Source of the DNA: Albifimbria verrucaria
Taxonomy: Eukaryota > Ascomycota > Sordariomycetes > Hypocreales > Stachybotryaceae
Direction of reading: 5' to 3'
Length of the DNA stretch: 64,000 bases
Assembly (NCBI GenBank): GCA_020081605.1
Contig: JAHREC010000049.1
Location: 1,054,001 to 1,118,000 of the forward strand
Made by a program: the position numbers and the translations under genes. Shown piece after piece: positions 62,223 through 64,000 of this stretch; position 1 is the first letter of the stretch; each line of letters begins with the position of its first letter. Under the pieces are notes generated by a model. It did no database searches, was not told where the DNA came from, and was given only the letters and a program-made list of their open reading frames with translations.

Positions 62223-63563
62223 TCACAGAATCATTATCGCTAAGAACAGCGCCACGACAACAGCGCTGTAAGAGTTGATCGAGTTGCTGCCAGCCTCACC
62301 AGTCGGACTGCCAGAGCCACTATCGGAGCCGGAGCCGCCCTGGGAACCGGAGCCGGGGAACCAGAACCGATCCCGGACCCCGATCCGGACGAACCCGTTG
62401 ACAGCGGTGCATTTCCAGTACTTGTAGCGGTACCCGCAGGTGTCACGCTCGAATTACCTGCCTCATTTTGTCTAGCAATGTTCCACGACCGTTTGGCTCC
62501 GCCGGCGCCTGCCTAGGCACTTCATCGCGCTTTGCCGCGGCGGCCGGGCACGACAGGTCATAGATAGGCTTAGTCGACAGCGTGGATCCCACAACGCCAA
62601 AACTGGGGTTCGGCGTATCCGGCGATGAGTCCTGCAATGTGTACCACCAGACATTGGTAGTGTTGAAGAACGAGCAGCCCACCTGGGTCCAGTACGACCG
62701 GGCGTTCTCGATCGACGCCACGCCCTGGCCGGACACCTTGCCGCTAACAGGCCAACCGGTCTCGGTGATCCAGATCGGCTTATTGCCTACAACCGCCCTG
62801 GTCTGATCCAAGGCCGACTGGAAGAGATTCTTGCCCTCTCCGACGGGGTTGGTTTTGGTATCCTCAAAGTAAGGGTAGGCGTCGAAGCCGATGAAGTCAA
62901 TCGCGTCAATGACCGGCTTGTTGGTTCCGTTCACGTAGGCTGTCCAGGTATCGACATGTCCGACCGGAATATCCTTGAGGCACGAGTCTTTGATTGTCTC
63001 ACGGACCCGGCTGATGTAGCCGACCAATGTGTTCGGGTCGGCGCCAGGGTTCGATCCGGCCGCGATGCCGGTGGGTGAGATGCGATACAAGTCTTCGCTG
63101 CCAACAGAAATACCCGCGACTAGGTTATTGAGCTGGCTACAGTACTGGCTGATGATTGTTTGCAGAGCGGTAATCTCATTGTTGAAGCTCGCCTCACCAG
63201 CAGAGGCCCACAGACCAAACAGAAGGCTGGTCTTTGTGCTAATCGCAGCCGGAATTGCAGAGGAGGGATCGCTGGCAGTTCCTGCTTGCTACGTCCATTG
63301 TTAGTCTTCACATACTTAGTATTCCAGCTCGCCGCATGTCCCATATCGCCAATACTTACCACTAGTGTAAAGATTCTAGCACTGGTAAAGGCACCATTCG
63401 TACCCTCCAGTCCAGCCGCAGTCTTAAATTCTTTCTCAAAGTCGGTCTGAACTTTGGGCGCACCGTTGGTAAATGTTGCGCCGTAATTGAAGCCCTGATA
63501 GGCCGCGCTGGCGGACGAAACAGCTGTCGCAATTGCGAGCAGACTCGTCGAGACAGACGGCAT
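62223..63563 (-). CDS. GPI-anchored GH17 endo-1,3-beta-glucanase
   Basis: GH17 enzymes trim beta-1,3-glucan in the fungal wall. The start at 63563 gives a signal peptide (MPSVSTSLLAIATAVSSASA) and YQGFNYGATFTNG. An intron (about 63293-63358) joins FTLV to QAGTASDPSSAIP. The proton-donor region is AGISVGSEDLYR and the nucleophile is in IWITETGWPVSG. A Ser/Gly/Thr-rich tail and a hydrophobic end (YSAVVVALFLAIMIL) form a GPI-anchor signal. Frame breaks near 62455 and 62355 (G and C runs) affect only this tail. About 440 aa, similar in layout to EglC of Aspergillus. Confidence 0.86.
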
Positions 63564-64000
63564 CTTGACCAGAATGTCTGTTTCAGCAGTCTAGGGATCC
63601 AAGTCGATAAAAAGCAAAGGTTCTTATGTACGCAATCGACCAAGAAAGCCCTTTCGGCAATGAGTGGAAGTAATAGCCCGTAACACACAGCCTCGACTGT
63701 TTCAAGCGAGAGTGAGGTTTGCAAAGCTGAAGAAAAGACTAGGCATATGCAAGCATAAAATGAAGCATCTGAAGCAGTCAGAACTTTGAAACATAAAAAA
63801 GGAATGCGTTGAACAACTAAAGTACTGGGCTCTCCCATCGAGTGGCCACTGGATGTATACGCACTCTATTCGCTAGCGTTACATACCAATGATCTAGCCT
63901 CAACATAGATCACCTAGTCTGTGGTTCTAGAAACCTACGGGCAAGCTCCGTTGGAACAGTCTACTCGTGGAAAGTCACTCAACTTCGTATTTGTGGCATC
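63564..64000. other. Upstream flank of the GH17 gene
   Basis: About 440 bp to the window end, expected to hold the GH17 promoter. No gene is supported. Confidence 0.35.

Overview
The window looks like nuclear DNA of a filamentous ascomycete, most likely a sordariomycete (Hypocreales-like). The reasons are the short introns of about 50-80 nt with GTAAGT-type donors and CAG/TAG acceptors, the fungal families present (NTE1, cnxE, TM9SF, Clr5, HeLo, NACHT NLR, PL4, GH17) and gene spacing of about 1-2 kb.

Layout. 0-9.7 kb is a housekeeping block: cnxE (molybdenum cofactor, gephyrin-like), POP5 (RNase P/MRP) and GPN2 (GPN-loop GTPase), then divergent NTE1 (patatin-like lysophospholipase). 10.3-12.2 kb encodes a secreted PL4 rhamnogalacturonate lyase. 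12.5-19.4 kb is the most unusual part. It holds a fusion of a HET-S-type HeLo cell-death domain to a ubiquitin-conjugating (E2) domain that keeps its catalytic Cys, followed on the same strand by a NOD-like receptor with a SesB-like alpha/beta hydrolase, a NACHT and an ankyrin-like tail. 20-30 kb carries a CLN3/battenin-like membrane protein, a catalase divergent from a GMC oxidoreductase, and an alpha/beta hydrolase. 31-34.3 kb holds a repeat-rich DDRY protein and a TM9SF Golgi/endosome protein. 36-45.5 kb holds a disordered protein with a TEQP array, a large membrane protein of unknown function, a MYND-finger protein, a CorA-like membrane protein and a FAX/metaxin-type GST-like protein. 45.8-47.3 kb is an arrestin-like protein, followed by about 4.6 kb in which I support no gene. 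51.5-59.7 kb is accessory: two copies of one MITE, a retropepsin-like protein, a DUF6594 membrane protein, an isolated SH3 fragment and a large Clr5-domain protein. The window ends with a Yke4-type ZIP zinc transporter and a GPI-anchored GH17 glucanase.

Quality note that affects every gene model. Most long genes, including essential single-copy ones, are broken by one-base deletions. Nearly all of these sit at short homopolymers (CCC, GGGG, AAAA), and adding one base restores the family motifs. I read this as consensus undercalling and annotated such loci as genes rather than pseudogenes. POP5, the MYND gene, the CLN3-like gene and the DUF6594 gene read through cleanly.

Possible functional links (inference): the HeLo-E2 and NLR genes may form an incompatibility or immune pair, the catalase may remove peroxide made by the neighbouring GMC oxidase, and the PL4 and GH17 enzymes act on plant and fungal wall polysaccharides.
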